Shown piece by piece: positions 16,420 to 26,293 of a stretch of 64,000 nt of DNA. The number at the start of each line of letters is the position of its first letter. The first letter of the stretch is position 1. Source of the stretch: Saccharothrix saharensis. Lineage in GTDB: Bacteria; Actinomycetota; Actinomycetes; Mycobacteriales; Pseudonocardiaceae. Where the stretch lies: the NCBI RefSeq assembly GCF_006716745.1, contig NZ_VFPP01000001.1:8009386-8073385 (forward strand). The letters are read 5' to 3'. A program made the translations under genes and the position numbers. The notes beneath the pieces are model-generated. The model was not told the origin of the DNA, searched no databases, and was given only the letters and a program-made list of their open reading frames with translations.

Positions 16420-16713
16420 TCAGCGCCGACGCCAGGCCCGCACCCCCACGACGGTCGGGATCGCGGCGGTGATCGCGGAGCCCACCGCGATCAGCACCAC
16501 CGACCACAGCGCCGACGACGCGGTCACCCCGGCGATCAGCGTCACCAGACCCACCGCGTAGGTCAGGCACAACGCCACCGCGAGCAGCACCCGCCGCGGG
16601 ATGCGCAACCACGAACGGGCGCGGGCGAGACGCGCGACGAAACGGGGGTCGTCGTCGTTCAGGTGCCGCTCGATCTGCGCCAGCGCACGTGCTTCCTGGT
16701 CCGTCAGTCCCAT
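16420..16713 (-). CDS. DUF3040 small membrane protein
   Basis: A 97-residue protein beginning MGLTDQEARALAQIERHL, the signature of DUF3040, a family nearly confined to actinobacteria. A soluble N-terminal helix (1-25) is followed by two membrane helices (about 42-63 and 68-88) and a short basic tail. ATG 16713 is preferred to the GTG two codons earlier because GGAG is correctly placed for it. Its function is not established. It lies upstream of, and on the same strand as, the WXG-motif gene with a 123-base gap. Confidence 0.85.
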   Translation of the reverse strand: MGLTDQEARALAQIERHLNDDDPRFVARLARARSWLRIPRRVLLAVALCLTYAVGLVTLIAGVTASSALWSVVLIAVGSAITAAIPTVVGVRAWRRR

Positions 16714-16877
16714 GCCCACTCCACCTCCGCGTCGGGTGCCCGTGCTCTCGCCTTCCCAGTGTGACCCGAACGAGACCGGAACGCTATGAAATCGGAGCCG
16801 TCCGGCAATCGGTGAGAACGCGCCCGCCGGTCGCCGCGGAGTTGACGGGCCGCCCGCGCCGGGACTTGGATCCGATC

Positions 16878-18188
16878 ATGCCGAAGGGGTCAACCACCGC
16901 GGGTGACCGCGTGCTCGCCAAGGTCGCCGTCCGCATCCTGCCGTTCCTGGGCCTGCTGTACTTCGTCAACTACCTGGACCGCGTCAACATCGGGTTCGCC
17001 GGCCCGAACGGGATGAACGACGAGCTCGGGCTCGGCGCGACCGCCTTCGGGTTCGCCTCCGGCATCTTCTTCCTCGGCTACCTGATCCTCGAGGTGCCGA
17101 GCAACCTCGCGCTGCACCGGTTCGGCGCCCGCCGCTGGATGGCCCGCATCATGATCACGTGGGGCGTGGTGGCCACGGCGATGGCCTTCGTGCCCAACGC
17201 GACCGCGCTGGTGGTCCTGCGGTTCCTGCTCGGTGTCGCCGAAGCCGGTTTCTTCCCCGGCATCATCCTCTACCTGACCTACTGGTTCCCGGCCGCGCAA
17301 CGCGCGAAGGCGGTCGCGCTGTTCATGGCCGCGGTCCCCGTCTCCTCGGCCATCGGGTCCACCGTGTCGAGCCTGCTCATCGCGCACGGCGACGGCGTGT
17401 TCGGGCTGTCCGGCTGGCGGTTCATGTTCCTGGTCGAGGGCGTGCCGGCGATCCTGCTCGCGTTCGTCACCTGGTTCTACCTGACCGACCGGCCGGAACA
17501 GGCCACCTGGCTCGCCGAGGACGAGCGCCGCTGGCTCGCCGACGAGCTCGAAGCCGAGCGCCGCGGCACGGAGGCCGCGCACCACTGGCCGCTGCGCAAG
17601 GCGCTGGCCCACCCGCGCATCCTCGGGCTGGCGTTCGTGTACTTCGCCATCGCCTACGGCCTGTACGCGCTGGGGTTCTTCCTGCCGACCATCATCGCGG
17701 GCTTCGGCCGGCAGTTCGGCACGAAGCTTTCCGTGCTGGAAGCCGGGCTGGTGACCGCCGTCCCGTACGTCGTCGCGGCGGCGGTGATGGTGTTCTGGGC
17801 GCGTCACGGCGACCGCACGAACGAGCGCAAGTGGCACGTGGCGCTGCCGATGCTCGTCGGCGGGTGCGCCATCCCGGTCGCGCTCTACCTGGGCAACCCC
17901 TACGCGGCGATGGTCGCGGTCACGGTGTGCGCGGTCGGCGTGTGCTGCGCGCTGCCGACGTTCTGGGCGCTGCCGTCGACCTTCCTCACCGGCACCGCGG
18001 CGGCGGGCGGCATCGCGTTGATCAACTCGCTGGGCAACACCAGCGGGTTCGCCGCCCCCTACATCACCGGGTGGCTCCGCGACCTCACCGGCACCCAGCG
18101 CGCCGGCATGTGGCTCGTCGGCGCGTGCATGGTCGGCGGCGCGCTGCTCGCCCTCGCCCTGGGCGCCAAGCCGCGCGAGCGCGGGTGA
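16878..18188 (+). CDS. MFS transporter, anion:cation symporter (ACS) type
   Basis: A 436-residue twelve-helix permease. The first helix ends FVNYLDRVNIGFAG, the diagnostic ACS opening (NYLDRxNI), and helices 4-5 carry LLGVAEAGFFPGIILYLTYW, a second ACS hallmark. The usual cytoplasmic loop of about 50 charged residues follows helix 6 (DRPEQATWLAEDERRWLADE). ACS members import organic anions such as phthalate, tartrate, allantoate or sugar acids by proton symport. No catabolic operon adjoins it, so the substrate is unknown. Confidence 0.92.
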   Translation: MPKGSTTAGDRVLAKVAVRILPFLGLLYFVNYLDRVNIGFAGPNGMNDELGLGATAFGFASGIFFLGYLILEVPSNLALHRFGARRWMARIMITWGVVATAMAFVPNATALVVLRFLLGVAEAGFFPGIILYLTYWFPAAQRAKAVALFMAAVPVSSAIGSTVSSLLIAHGDGVFGLSGWRFMFLVEGVPAILLAFVTWFYLTDRPEQATWLAEDERRWLADELEAERRGTEAAHHWPLRKALAHPRILGLAFVYFAIAYGLYALGFFLPTIIAGFGRQFGTKLSVLEAGLVTAVPYVVAAAVMVFWARHGDRTNERKWHVALPMLVGGCAIPVALYLGNPYAAMVAVTVCAVGVCCALPTFWALPSTFLTGTAAAGGIALINSLGNTSGFAAPYITGWLRDLTGTQRAGMWLVGACMVGGALLALALGAKPRERG

Positions 18189-18367
18189 CGGCCGACTCGT
18201 CCCGGACCGTGACACGACGTGTGATCAAGGGCACAGACAGTTATGTCCTGTCTGGACCATTCGGGTGCTTTGTAGTCCTTGGAAGGGACACTTGAACGGG
18301 TGAAATTGAGGGGTCCACCCCGGCGGGTCACCCTGCCAGGGTCCCGCTCTTCGAAGGGCTGCACCTC

Positions 18368-19111
18368 GTGGCAAGAAAAGGCTTCGTCGCCCTGACCGTC
18401 CCCGTCGTCCTCGGCGCGTTGTTGACCGCCGGCTCCTCGCCGGCCGAGTCGCAGGTGCCGCTGCAGAGCCCGATCGACATCACGCCGTCGGCCCTCCGCG
18501 TCGACCCGCGCCTGCCGAGGCTGGAGATCTCCTACGGCCACCACGTCGCCGGGGACCTGCACTACGTCCGCAAGGACGCCGCCGCGGCCGACGGCTGCAC
18601 CGCGCGCGACCACGAGGAGACCGAGGAGTTCGAGGTCGAGCCCGGCGCCGGGCACGTCACGCTGTCGGGCGTCCGCTACGACCTCGTGCAGTTCCACTTC
18701 CACACGCCGTCGGAGCACCGGTTCGCCGGCCGCGCCGACCCGCTGGAGATGCACCTGGTGCACCGCAGCGCCGCGGGCGCCCTGCTGGTGATCGGCGTGC
18801 CGCTGCGCGTCGGTGCCGCGTCCACCGTGGACACCGTGCTGGCACGCCTCGCGCCCGAGTGCGGCGAGGAGGTGCACCTGCCCGACATCGACCTGAACAC
18901 GCTGCTGCCGGTCAACCGCGCCACGGCCCGCTACCAGGGCTCCCTCACCACCGCGCCGTTCACCGAGGGCGTGCAGTGGTTCCTGATGGGCGAGAAGACG
19001 GTCACCCAGGCGACCGTGACCCGCTTCCGGAGCACGTTCTACGCGGGCAACGCGCGTCCCGTGCAGCCGCTGAACGGCCGCGCGGTCCGCGTCGAGCTGC
19101 CGCACCTGTGA
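18368..19111 (+). CDS. Secreted alpha-type carbonic anhydrase
   Basis: A 247-residue protein starting at GTG, with a signal peptide (about residues 1-28). It shows the alpha-CA zinc ligands: two His in QFHFHTPSEH (near 118-120) and the third in EMHLVH (near 135); SPIDI near the N-terminus is the family opening (QSPIDI). Alpha-CAs interconvert CO2 and bicarbonate and in bacteria act outside the membrane. Cys residues near 75 and 165 could form a disulfide. GAAGG precedes the start. The gene ends at a strong hairpin and has its own upstream region, so it is probably monocistronic. Confidence 0.92.
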   Translation: MARKGFVALTVPVVLGALLTAGSSPAESQVPLQSPIDITPSALRVDPRLPRLEISYGHHVAGDLHYVRKDAAAADGCTARDHEETEEFEVEPGAGHVTLSGVRYDLVQFHFHTPSEHRFAGRADPLEMHLVHRSAAGALLVIGVPLRVGAASTVDTVLARLAPECGEEVHLPDIDLNTLLPVNRATARYQGSLTTAPFTEGVQWFLMGEKTVTQATVTRFRSTFYAGNARPVQPLNGRAVRVELPHL

Positions 19112-19116
19112 CCGGT

Positions 19117-19148
19117 CCGGTGGGGCGGGTGATCACCCACCCCGCCGG
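19117..19148. terminator. Terminator after the carbonic anhydrase gene
   Basis: A long imperfect dyad centred on TGATCA, with arms CCGGTGGGGCGGG and its near-complement (one mismatch, one G-T pair), 5 bases beyond the stop. Confidence 0.65.
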
Positions 19149-19459
19149 TGACCGAGGAAGCGCGGCGCTGTCCCGGACGACCCTGACCGGAACGGTCCAG
19201 CACGGTGCGGGCGTTCTGCCGATCGGGTTCCCGGCTGGCGCGGCTCTCCGTCGACGGCGCGCGCGGTCGCCCGCTCCCCGGCCCGCGGCCTGGTTCCGGC
19301 CGCGAAGGTCGCGTTCCGGTGGACGCCCTGCGGTCCGTCGGGCGTCCGATCGCCCGGGGAGGTCCACACCGGTGCCATGCGCCGGGAACCCAGGGCATCG
19401 ACCGCGCCCGCACGGGCCCTGTGCGCGATGACACGTCCGAGGCGCAACCTGCACAGGTC
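19149..19459. other. Intergenic region, no gene seen
   Basis: About 310 bases between the carbonic anhydrase terminator and the P450 promoter. No frame shows coding-like third positions on either strand. Nothing else is recognised. Confidence 0.35.
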
Positions 19460-19488
19460 TTGTACACAACGTGATCATGCGGTAACGA
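19460..19488 (+). promoter_or_regulatory. Possible promoter of the P450 gene, leaderless
   Basis: TTGTAC (19460-19465), 17-base spacer and TAACGA (19483-19488) sit so that transcription would begin at about the ATG at 19496. There is no Shine-Dalgarno sequence before this ATG. The -10 match is weak. Confidence 0.35.
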
Positions 19489-19495
19489 TGAGTGC

Positions 19496-20695
19496 ATGGC
19501 GATCCACGTGCTGGACCCGACCGGTCGGGACGTCCAGGCGGAAGCGGCGGCGTTGCGCGCCCGCGGCCCGGCGACCCGGGTGGCGCTGCCGGGCGGGGTG
19601 GAAGCGTGGGTGGTCGGCGACCTGGACCGGTTGCGCCGCCTGCTCTCCGACCCGCGCGTCTCCAAGGACGCCCGCCGGCACTGGCCCGGCCTCGCGGGCA
19701 TCTCGCCGGACTGGCCGCTGTACCTGTGGGTCGCGGCGCACAACATGTTCACCTCCTACGGCGACGAGCACCGCAGGCTGCGCCGGTTGATCTCCAAGGG
19801 CTTCACCGCCCGCCGCGCCGAGGCGCTGCGGCCGGACGTGGAGCGGATCGTGGCCGACCTCGTCGACCGGCTCGCCGCCGGACCGGACGTGGTGGACGTG
19901 CGCGCCGGGTTCGCCTACCCGCTGCCGATCGAGGTCATCTGCCGGCTGATGGGCGTGCCCGACGACGCCCGGCCCGAGCTGCACCGGATCGTGGACAGCC
20001 TGTTCGTCACCACGACCACGCCGGAGGAGGCGATCACGAACCAGGGCCGGCTCTACGAGATCCTGAACGACCTGGTCGCCGCCAAGCGGGTCGCGCCGGG
20101 CGACGACCTGACCAGCGGCCTGATCGCCGCCCGCGACGAGGACGACGCCAGGCTGAGCGAGGCGGAACTCGTCGACACCCTGATCATGATGATCGCCGCC
20201 GGCCACGAGACCACGGTCAACCTGCTCGACCAGGCCGTCACCGCGCTGCTCACCCACCCCGACCAGCTCCGCCTGGTCACCTCCGGCGAGCGCACCTGGA
20301 CCGACGTGATCGAGGAGTCGTTGCGGTGGCAGGCACCGGTGGCGAACCTGCCGCTGCGCTACGCCGTCGAGGACCTGGACCTGGACGGCGTCACGATCCG
20401 GCGCGGCGACGCGATCCTCGCGGGCTTCGCCGCCGCCGGCCGCGACCCCGCCCTGCACGGCGACACGGCGGGGGAGTTCGACCTCACGCGCGCGGACAAG
20501 ACGCACCTGTCCTTCGGCCACGGCGTGCACTACTGCCTGGGCGCGCCACTGGCCCGCATCGAGGCCGAGGTGGCGTTGCCCGCGCTGTTCGGCCGGTTCC
20601 CCGCCCTCGCGCTCGCGGTGCCCGCCGACGAGCTGGAACCGGTCCGCTCGTTCATCTCCAACGGCCACCGCACGCTCCCGGTCAGGCTGCGGTAG
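19496..20695 (+). CDS. Cytochrome P450, CYP107-like
   Basis: A 399-residue soluble class I P450. I-helix oxygen-activation motif AGHETT is near residue 240, K-helix ESLR near 280, and the heme loop [15 protein letters not shown] near 345 with the Cys ligand. These mean a complete, probably active monooxygenase needing a separate ferredoxin and reductase; neither is adjacent. Its first 25 residues ([10 protein letters not shown]) and many internal blocks match the conservon P450 at 48811-50040, so the two are recent relatives. The 3' end overlaps the convergent esterase gene by 14 bases. Substrate unknown; the nearby cholesterol oxidase hints at a steroid or terpenoid. Confidence 0.93.
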   Translation: MAIHVLDPTGRDVQAEAAALRARGPATRVALPGGVEAWVVGDLDRLRRLLSDPRVSKDARRHWPGLAGISPDWPLYLWVAAHNMFTSYGDEHRRLRRLISKGFTARRAEALRPDVERIVADLVDRLAAGPDVVDVRAGFAYPLPIEVICRLMGVPDDARPELHRIVDSLFVTTTTPEEAITNQGRLYEILNDLVAAKRVAPGDDLTSGLIAARDEDDARLSEAELVDTLIMMIAAGHETTVNLLDQAVTALLTHPDQLRLVTSGERTWTDVIEESLRWQAPVANLPLRYAVEDLDLDGVTIRRGDAILAGFAAAGRDPALHGDTAGEFDLTRADKTHLSFGHGVHYCLGAPLARIEAEVALPALFGRFPALALAVPADELEPVRSFISNGHRTLPVRLR

Positions 20696-21785
20696 CCAGC
20701 CCGTGGTAGGCGGCCAGCACGATCCCGAGGCCGCGGTTGTCACCCAACGCGCCCTGCTCGAGCATCTGGTTCATCACGTACGCCACCGTCATGCGGGTGT
20801 TCAGGTCAACCACCACCACAGAACCGCCCCACCCGCCCCACGAGCACGTCCGCCCCTCGATCCGGTACCCGATGCCGTACCGGATCGGCACGCCCAGGTA
20901 GTGGTCCACGCCCCGGAACTGCTCCTCCAGCACGCGCAGGCACCCGGCAGCCGACAGCAGCCGCACGCCGCCGACCGCGCCGCCGGACGCCAGCACCGAC
21001 TGCACCAGGCCCACCGAACGCGCGTTGCCGTGGCCGCCCGCCGACGGGATCTCCGCCCGACGCCACGCCGCGCGGTTCGCGTCCTGCACCACGATGGCCG
21101 GGTTGGGCTCCTCGCCCGGCAACCCCGGCGCGGCACTGCCCGAACCGCCCGGGGGCGGGAGCACCGGCGCCACGCGGTGGTCGTGCTCGACCGGCAGGCC
21201 GATGTGGAAGTCCGCGCCCAACGGCCCGGCCACCTCCTCGGCGAAGAACGCGCCCAGGGTCCGGCCGGTGACCCGGCGGACCACCTCGCCGATCAGGAAG
21301 CCCTGCGTCAACGGGTGGTAGCAGCCGACCGCGCCCGGCGCCCACCGGGCGGGCTGCGCGGCGAGCCGCGCCGTCACGCCCTCGCGGTCGAACAGCTCCG
21401 GCACGGTGATCGGCTCGGCCCACGTCGGCAGGCCGGCCGTGTAACCGAGCACGTGCCGCACCCGCACACCGCCCTTGCCCGCCGCCGCGAACTCCGGCCA
21501 GTAGTCGGCCACCGGCGCGTCCAGGTCGAGCACGCCCCGGTCGGCGAGGATCAGCGCGCACAACGCCACCATCGTCTTGGTGGTGGACCAGACGTTGACG
21601 ATCGTGTCGCGTTCCCACGGCGTGGTGCGGGTCGCGTCGACGTGACCGCCCCAGAGGTCGACCACCGGCTCGCCGTCGACGTACACGGCGACCGAAGCGC
21701 CCACGTCGTCCTGCGCCAACGACGCCGCGAACGTGTCGCGCACCCTGCCGAACCGCTCGTCGCACGTGCCACGGATCTCCGCCAC
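20682..21785 (-). CDS. Esterase/serine hydrolase of the beta-lactamase family
   Basis: A 367-residue EstB-like class C beta-lactamase fold. The nucleophile motif is STTK near residue 70, the second motif [11 protein letters not shown] near 165 (Tyr of YxN/YxxxxxG type), and a C-terminal GGWGGS replaces KTG. EstB-type proteins hydrolyse short-chain or bulky esters rather than beta-lactams. No signal peptide. The start is taken at GTG 21785, shortly before the conserved FGRVRDTFA region; an in-frame upstream start would add 33 Arg- and Pro-rich residues. It is convergent with the P450 and divergent from the cholesterol oxidase gene. Confidence 0.82.
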   Translation of the reverse strand: MAEIRGTCDERFGRVRDTFAASLAQDDVGASVAVYVDGEPVVDLWGGHVDATRTTPWERDTIVNVWSTTKTMVALCALILADRGVLDLDAPVADYWPEFAAAGKGGVRVRHVLGYTAGLPTWAEPITVPELFDREGVTARLAAQPARWAPGAVGCYHPLTQGFLIGEVVRRVTGRTLGAFFAEEVAGPLGADFHIGLPVEHDHRVAPVLPPPGGSGSAAPGLPGEEPNPAIVVQDANRAAWRRAEIPSAGGHGNARSVGLVQSVLASGGAVGGVRLLSAAGCLRVLEEQFRGVDHYLGVPIRYGIGYRIEGRTCSWGGWGGSVVVVDLNTRMTVAYVMNQMLEQGALGDNRGLGIVLAAYHGLATAA

Positions 21786-21929
21786 CGACGGAACGTAACG
21801 CGGGCGGCGGGCGCCCGGCGACCGCGTTCTTGCCCGACCCCGCCAACCGGGACGCCCCGGCTGCGCTGTTCGGCGCAACCTCACCTCGCCGGCGCGCGAT
21901 GCCGTGCGAGGTCGACTTAGGGTCGGGTC

Positions 21930-23612
21930 ATGAGCCCCGCCTTCTCCCGCCGCGGCTTCCTCGGAGCCGCCGCCTGGTTACCCGTCGGCGCGCTCCTGCC
22001 GGGCCAGGTGACGGCCGACCCGCCGCCCGCGTTCCCGGCGGGGATCGACCTGTACCGGCAGGCCTACCGGAACTGGGCGGGGGAGATCCGCACCGACGAC
22101 CTGTGGACGTGCGCGCCGCGCACCCCGGCCGACGTGGTGCTCCTCGCGAACTGGGCGCACGGCCAGGGGTTCGCGTTGCGGCCGCGGGGTTTCCGGCACG
22201 GCTGGGCGCCGCTCACGGTCACCGCCGACACCACCGGCGCGGACCGCGTCGTGCTGGTCGACACCACCGAGCACCTCACGGCGATGACCGTGCTGCCCGG
22301 CGCGGTGCGGGCGCAGACCGGCGCGTCGATGGACGCCCTGCTGGCGTTCCTGGAGGACGCGGGACTGGGCGTGACCAACACCCCCGCGCCGGGCGACTTG
22401 ACCGTCGGGGGCGTGCTCGCGATCAACGGCCACGGCACGTCCGTCCCCGCGGTGGGCGAGACGCGGCCGCCGGGCCACACCTACGGCTCGCTGAGCAACC
22501 TGATCCTGTCGCTGACCGCGGTCGTGTGGGACGGCGGCGAGTACCGGCTGCGCACGTTCCAGCGCGACGAGCCCGAGTGCGCCGCGCTGCTGACGCACGT
22601 GGGCCGCGCGTTCGTGACCGAGGTGACGTTGCGGGTCGGCGCCAACCAGAACCTGCGCTGCGTCAGCCGGGTCGACATCCCGGCCGGTGAGCTGTTCGCG
22701 CCGCCCGGCAGCGGCGCGACCCGCACGTTCGCGAGCTTCCTCGACCAGACCGGTCGGGTCGAGGCGATCTGGTTCGCCTTCACCGACCACCCGTGGCTCA
22801 AGGCGTGGAGCGTCGCGCCGACCAAGCCGCCGACCTCCCGGCACGTCGTCACGCCGTACAACTACGTGTTCTCCGACAACGTGCCCGAGCCGGTCTCCGA
22901 CCTCGCCGACCTGCTCATCACCGGCGCGTGGGCGCTCACCCCGACGTTCGGGCAGCTCCAGTACACGACCGCGGCGACCGGGCTGACCGCCACGCTCACC
23001 ACCGACCTGTGGGGCGCGTCGAAGAACCTGCTGCTGTACGTCAAACCGACCACCCTGCGCGAGACGGCGAACGGCTACGCGGTGCTGACCAGCCGCGCCG
23101 AGGTGCAGCGCGTGGTCAGCGACTTCGCCGCGTTCTACGAGACCCTGCTGCTGGCCTACAAGAACCGAGGGCTGTTCCCGGTCACCGGCCAGGTGGAGAT
23201 CCGCGTCGGCGGGCTGGACGACCCGGCGCACGTCGGCGTGCCCGGCGCGCGGACCCCCGCGCTGTCGGCCGTGCGGCCGCGCGAGGACCACCCCGAGTGG
23301 GACGTGGCGGTGTGGTTCGACGTGCTGACCTTCCCGACCGCCCCCGGCGCGGCGGCGTTCTACCGCGAGCTGGAGCAGTTCTTCTTCACCCACTACACCG
23401 GCTCCTACGCGTCCACCCGGGCCGAGTGGTCCAAGGGCTGGGCCTACACCGACGAGGCGGCCTGGTCCGACCACACCGTGCTCACCTCCACCGTGCCGGA
23501 TTCCTACCGCCAGGGCCCGAACCCGAGCTGGGACGCCGCCCGCGCCACCCTGAACGCCCTCGACCCGCACCGGGTGTTCAGCAACCCGTTCCTGGACGTG
23601 CTGCTGCCCTGA
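21930..23612 (+). CDS. Class II cholesterol oxidase-like FAD oxidase, Tat-exported
   Basis: A 560-residue protein with a Tat signal, SRRGFLGAAA (residues 6-15), followed by a FAD-binding domain of the vanillyl-alcohol-oxidase fold and a substrate-binding C-terminal half. RPRGFRHGW near residue 85 places a His where class II cholesterol oxidases attach FAD covalently. NTPAPGDLTVGGVLAINGHG near 150 is the second FAD-contact region, and TPYNYVFSDN lies in the substrate domain. The family oxidises 3-beta-hydroxysteroids with O2 to give 4-en-3-ones and H2O2. The length and order match the Brevibacterium-type enzyme. Folded in the cytoplasm with cofactor, then exported. Confidence 0.85.
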   Translation: MSPAFSRRGFLGAAAWLPVGALLPGQVTADPPPAFPAGIDLYRQAYRNWAGEIRTDDLWTCAPRTPADVVLLANWAHGQGFALRPRGFRHGWAPLTVTADTTGADRVVLVDTTEHLTAMTVLPGAVRAQTGASMDALLAFLEDAGLGVTNTPAPGDLTVGGVLAINGHGTSVPAVGETRPPGHTYGSLSNLILSLTAVVWDGGEYRLRTFQRDEPECAALLTHVGRAFVTEVTLRVGANQNLRCVSRVDIPAGELFAPPGSGATRTFASFLDQTGRVEAIWFAFTDHPWLKAWSVAPTKPPTSRHVVTPYNYVFSDNVPEPVSDLADLLITGAWALTPTFGQLQYTTAATGLTATLTTDLWGASKNLLLYVKPTTLRETANGYAVLTSRAEVQRVVSDFAAFYETLLLAYKNRGLFPVTGQVEIRVGGLDDPAHVGVPGARTPALSAVRPREDHPEWDVAVWFDVLTFPTAPGAAAFYRELEQFFFTHYTGSYASTRAEWSKGWAYTDEAAWSDHTVLTSTVPDSYRQGPNPSWDAARATLNALDPHRVFSNPFLDVLLP

Positions 23613-23790
23613 CGGCCGGCCGACGGCCTCGACCCGGGTCGGTGACGTCGTCGGTGCGCCGTCCGGCACGTCGGAAGCGCCCTCTGTCCCACCTCGGCGA
23701 ACACCCGGTCCCTGCGGCATCAGGCCGATGGCGCGGTGGCGCGGGAGGGGCATCCTCGATGTCATCGACGTCGACAGGGAGGACACGTTG

Positions 23791-24438
23791 GTGATCGGGA
23801 GGGGGATTGCGCTCGCCGCCGCGGTGGGCTCGATGGTCGCGGGGGTCGGCGGGACGGCGGCGGCCGTGCCGGGTGGGAACCGGATCGACCGCCAAGTGGT
23901 GCAGCGGTGCCGCCCCGCCCGGTCCCACCAGCCTGTCCGGCGCTGCACCCGCACCCTGCTCGACTGGGCCCGCGCCCCTCCGCCCGGGGTCGAGATGGTC
24001 CGACGCCTCCATCCGCAATACGTCACCGTGCCGCCCAGGAGACGGGTGGTGGAGCGGACGTCGGCCTGGACCACCGGACGCCGCCGCTGCGTCCGCGACC
24101 ACGAACGCCTACCCCCACCACCACGAAGCCGCGGTCCGTCGGTCGATGACCCGCATCGGCAGCCGCCGGCTCACCCGACGGCGGTAGCCCGGAAACGGGC
24201 GCTCAGGGCGGTGGGTCGAGGAAGCGGTCCAGCGTCAGCGGCAGGTCGCGGACGCGGACGCCGGTCGCGTGGTGCGCCGCGTTGGCGATGGCGGCGGCGG
24301 TGCCGACGATGCCGATCTCGCCGACGCCCTTGGTGCCCATGGGGTTGGTGTGCGGGTCGTGCTCCTCGACCCAGTGCGCCTCCACGTGCGGGACGTCGGC
24401 GTTGGTGGCGATGTGGTACTCGGCGAAGTCGTGGTTGA
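23791..24438 (+). CDS. Candidate small secreted protein, 3' end doubtful
   Basis: GTG 23791 has AGGGAGGA eight bases upstream and opens a signal-peptide-like stretch, IGRGIALAAAVGSMVAGVGG, then an Arg-rich region with two Cys (residues ~40 and 52). Third codon positions look coding up to about position 24100. Beyond that composition degrades, and the frame stays open until 24438, overlapping the convergent molybdenum hydroxylase gene by 236 bases, which is unlikely to be real. I suspect a frameshift near 24100 in a once ~110-residue secreted protein. No known family recognised. Confidence 0.28.
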   Translation: MIGRGIALAAAVGSMVAGVGGTAAAVPGGNRIDRQVVQRCRPARSHQPVRRCTRTLLDWARAPPPGVEMVRRLHPQYVTVPPRRRVVERTSAWTTGRRRCVRDHERLPPPPRSRGPSVDDPHRQPPAHPTAVARKRALRAVGRGSGPASAAGRGRGRRSRGAPRWRWRRRCRRCRSRRRPWCPWGWCAGRAPRPSAPPRAGRRRWWRCGTRRSRG

Positions 24439-26293
24439 CGACGTGCCCGAACCGCTCGTCCACGACGCTGTGCTCGTGCAGCGCCATGGACAGCCCCATG
24501 GTCATGCCGCCCACGAGCTGCGAGCGGGCCAGGCGCGGGTTCACCACCCGGCCGACCGCGAACACGCCGAGCAGCCGCGGCACCCGCACCTCGCCGGTGT
24601 CCCGGTGCACCCGGACCTCGGCGAACTGCGCACCGAACGCGTGCATCGCGTACGTCCCGTCCGCCGGGTTGTCCGGCATCCCGGCACGGGCCCGCGCACC
24701 CTCGGCGGGGTCGTCGCCGAACTCCTCCCGGAACGCCTCGACCGCGGCCACGATCGTCGAGCCCCAGGACGTGGTGCCGGACGACCCGCCCGCCACCGAC
24801 GCCGGGGGCAGCGCGGTGTCGCCGATGCGCAGTTCGACGTCGTTGAAGTCAACGCCCAGCGCGTCGGCGGCGATCTGCGCCAAGGACGTCCAGGCGCCGG
24901 TGCCGAGGTCGGCCGCGCCGATCCGGACCAGGTAGCGGCCCGGACCCGTCCAGCGGACCTCGGCGACCGACCCCGGCATCCGGCTCACCGGGTAGGTCGA
25001 CGCCGCCACGCCCGTGCCGACGAGCCACCCCGCCTCCTCGCGGGCGCGCGGCGTCGGGTCGCGGTCCGCCCAGCCGAAGCGGCGCGCACCCTCGCGCAGG
25101 CACGCGACCAGGTTGCGGCTGGAGAACGGCTTGCCCGACTCCGGCTCCACGTCCGGCTCGTTGCGGATTCGGAACTCCACCGGGTCGACGCCGCACGCGT
25201 GCGCGAGCTCGTCCACCGCCACCTCGGGCCCGAACATGCCGGGGCACTCGCCGGGCGCCCGCATCCACGCCGGGACCGGGACGTCCAACGCGGCCAGCCG
25301 GTGGGTCGTGCGGCGGTTCGGCGCGGCGTACATCATCCGGGTGGGCAGGCAGGTCTGCTCGGCGAACTCCTTGACGCGGGAGGTCTGCGAGACCGCGTCG
25401 AGCGCGACCGCGGCCAGCACCCCGTCCGCGTCGCAGCCCAGGCGGACCCGCTGGACGGTGGGCGTGCGGTAGCCGACCAGGGAGAACATCTGCTGCCGGG
25501 TGAGCGCGAGCTTGACCGGTGTGCCCGGCACGGCCCGTGCGGCCATCGCGGCGATGATCGTGTGCACGTGCGGTGTGCCCTTGGAGCCGAAGCCGCCGCC
25601 GACGTGCGGGCAGATCACGTGCACGTGTTCCGGTGCCAGGCCGAGCACTTCCGCCGCCGCCGCACGCGTGGTGTGCACGCCCTGCGTCGAGTCGTAGAGC
25701 ACCAGGTCGCCGTCCAGCCACAGGGCCGTGGTGGTGTGCGGCTCCATCGGGTTGTTGTTGTACCAGGCGGTGGTGTAGGTCTGGTCGAGCGTGAACGGCG
25801 AGTGCGCGAGCGCCGTGCCCGGGTCTCCCCGCCAGGTGTCGGTCTCCGCGCCCCCGTTCACCTGCTCCGGCGCGTACAGGTCGTCCCGGTCCGCGCTCAG
25901 GTGCACGTCGTGCGGCCGCTGGTCGATCGTGACGCGGACCAGGGCAGCCGCCTCACGGGCGGTCTCCCGGGTGCGTGCGACGACGGCCGCGACGACCTGG
26001 CCGCGGAAGGCCACGTCGTGCGACTGGAACGCGGCCAGCTCGGCGTCCTCCGTGGACGCCAGGCGCGGTGCGCTGTCCGGCGTCAGGACGGCGAGCACGC
26101 CGTCCAGCGCCACGGCGGCGTCGACGTCCACTCCGGACAGCACGCCCCGGGCGGCTTCGGCTTGCACCAGGTGCACGTGCGCGGGGTCCACCACGTGCTG
26201 GTCACCCGCGTACCGCGCGGTCCCGGTCACCTTGGCCGGACCGTCGACCCGTCGCGGCGACCGGCCGACCACGCGCGGGGGCAGGCCCGTCAT
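24203..26293 (-). CDS. Molybdenum hydroxylase, large Moco-binding subunit
   Basis: A 696-residue aldehyde oxidase/xanthine dehydrogenase large subunit. The N-terminal a/b hammerhead domain begins GRSPRRVDGPAKVTGTARYA. Molybdopterin-contact motifs are VGGGFGSKG near 255, RAPGECPGMFGPEVAVDEL near 345 (the RxPG loop), and GTKGVGEIGIVG near 660 with the catalytic Glu. Its shortness and the split three-gene order match the PaoC/YagR type rather than classical xanthine dehydrogenase. It oxidises an aldehyde or N-heterocycle; substrate unknown. It overlaps the FAD subunit by ATGA, so the three subunits are translationally coupled. No XdhC/PaoD-type maturation gene follows. Confidence 0.93.
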   Translation of the reverse strand: MTGLPPRVVGRSPRRVDGPAKVTGTARYAGDQHVVDPAHVHLVQAEAARGVLSGVDVDAAVALDGVLAVLTPDSAPRLASTEDAELAAFQSHDVAFRGQVVAAVVARTRETAREAAALVRVTIDQRPHDVHLSADRDDLYAPEQVNGGAETDTWRGDPGTALAHSPFTLDQTYTTAWYNNNPMEPHTTTALWLDGDLVLYDSTQGVHTTRAAAAEVLGLAPEHVHVICPHVGGGFGSKGTPHVHTIIAAMAARAVPGTPVKLALTRQQMFSLVGYRTPTVQRVRLGCDADGVLAAVALDAVSQTSRVKEFAEQTCLPTRMMYAAPNRRTTHRLAALDVPVPAWMRAPGECPGMFGPEVAVDELAHACGVDPVEFRIRNEPDVEPESGKPFSSRNLVACLREGARRFGWADRDPTPRAREEAGWLVGTGVAASTYPVSRMPGSVAEVRWTGPGRYLVRIGAADLGTGAWTSLAQIAADALGVDFNDVELRIGDTALPPASVAGGSSGTTSWGSTIVAAVEAFREEFGDDPAEGARARAGMPDNPADGTYAMHAFGAQFAEVRVHRDTGEVRVPRLLGVFAVGRVVNPRLARSQLVGGMTMGLSMALHEHSVVDERFGHVVNHDFAEYHIATNADVPHVEAHWVEEHDPHTNPMGTKGVGEIGIVGTAAAIANAAHHATGVRVRDLPLTLDRFLDPPP

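Noticed and set aside
22064-24074. Minus-strand frames across the cholesterol oxidase
   Set aside because: The plus strand has a Tat signal and FAD motifs in order, so the minus frames are shadows.
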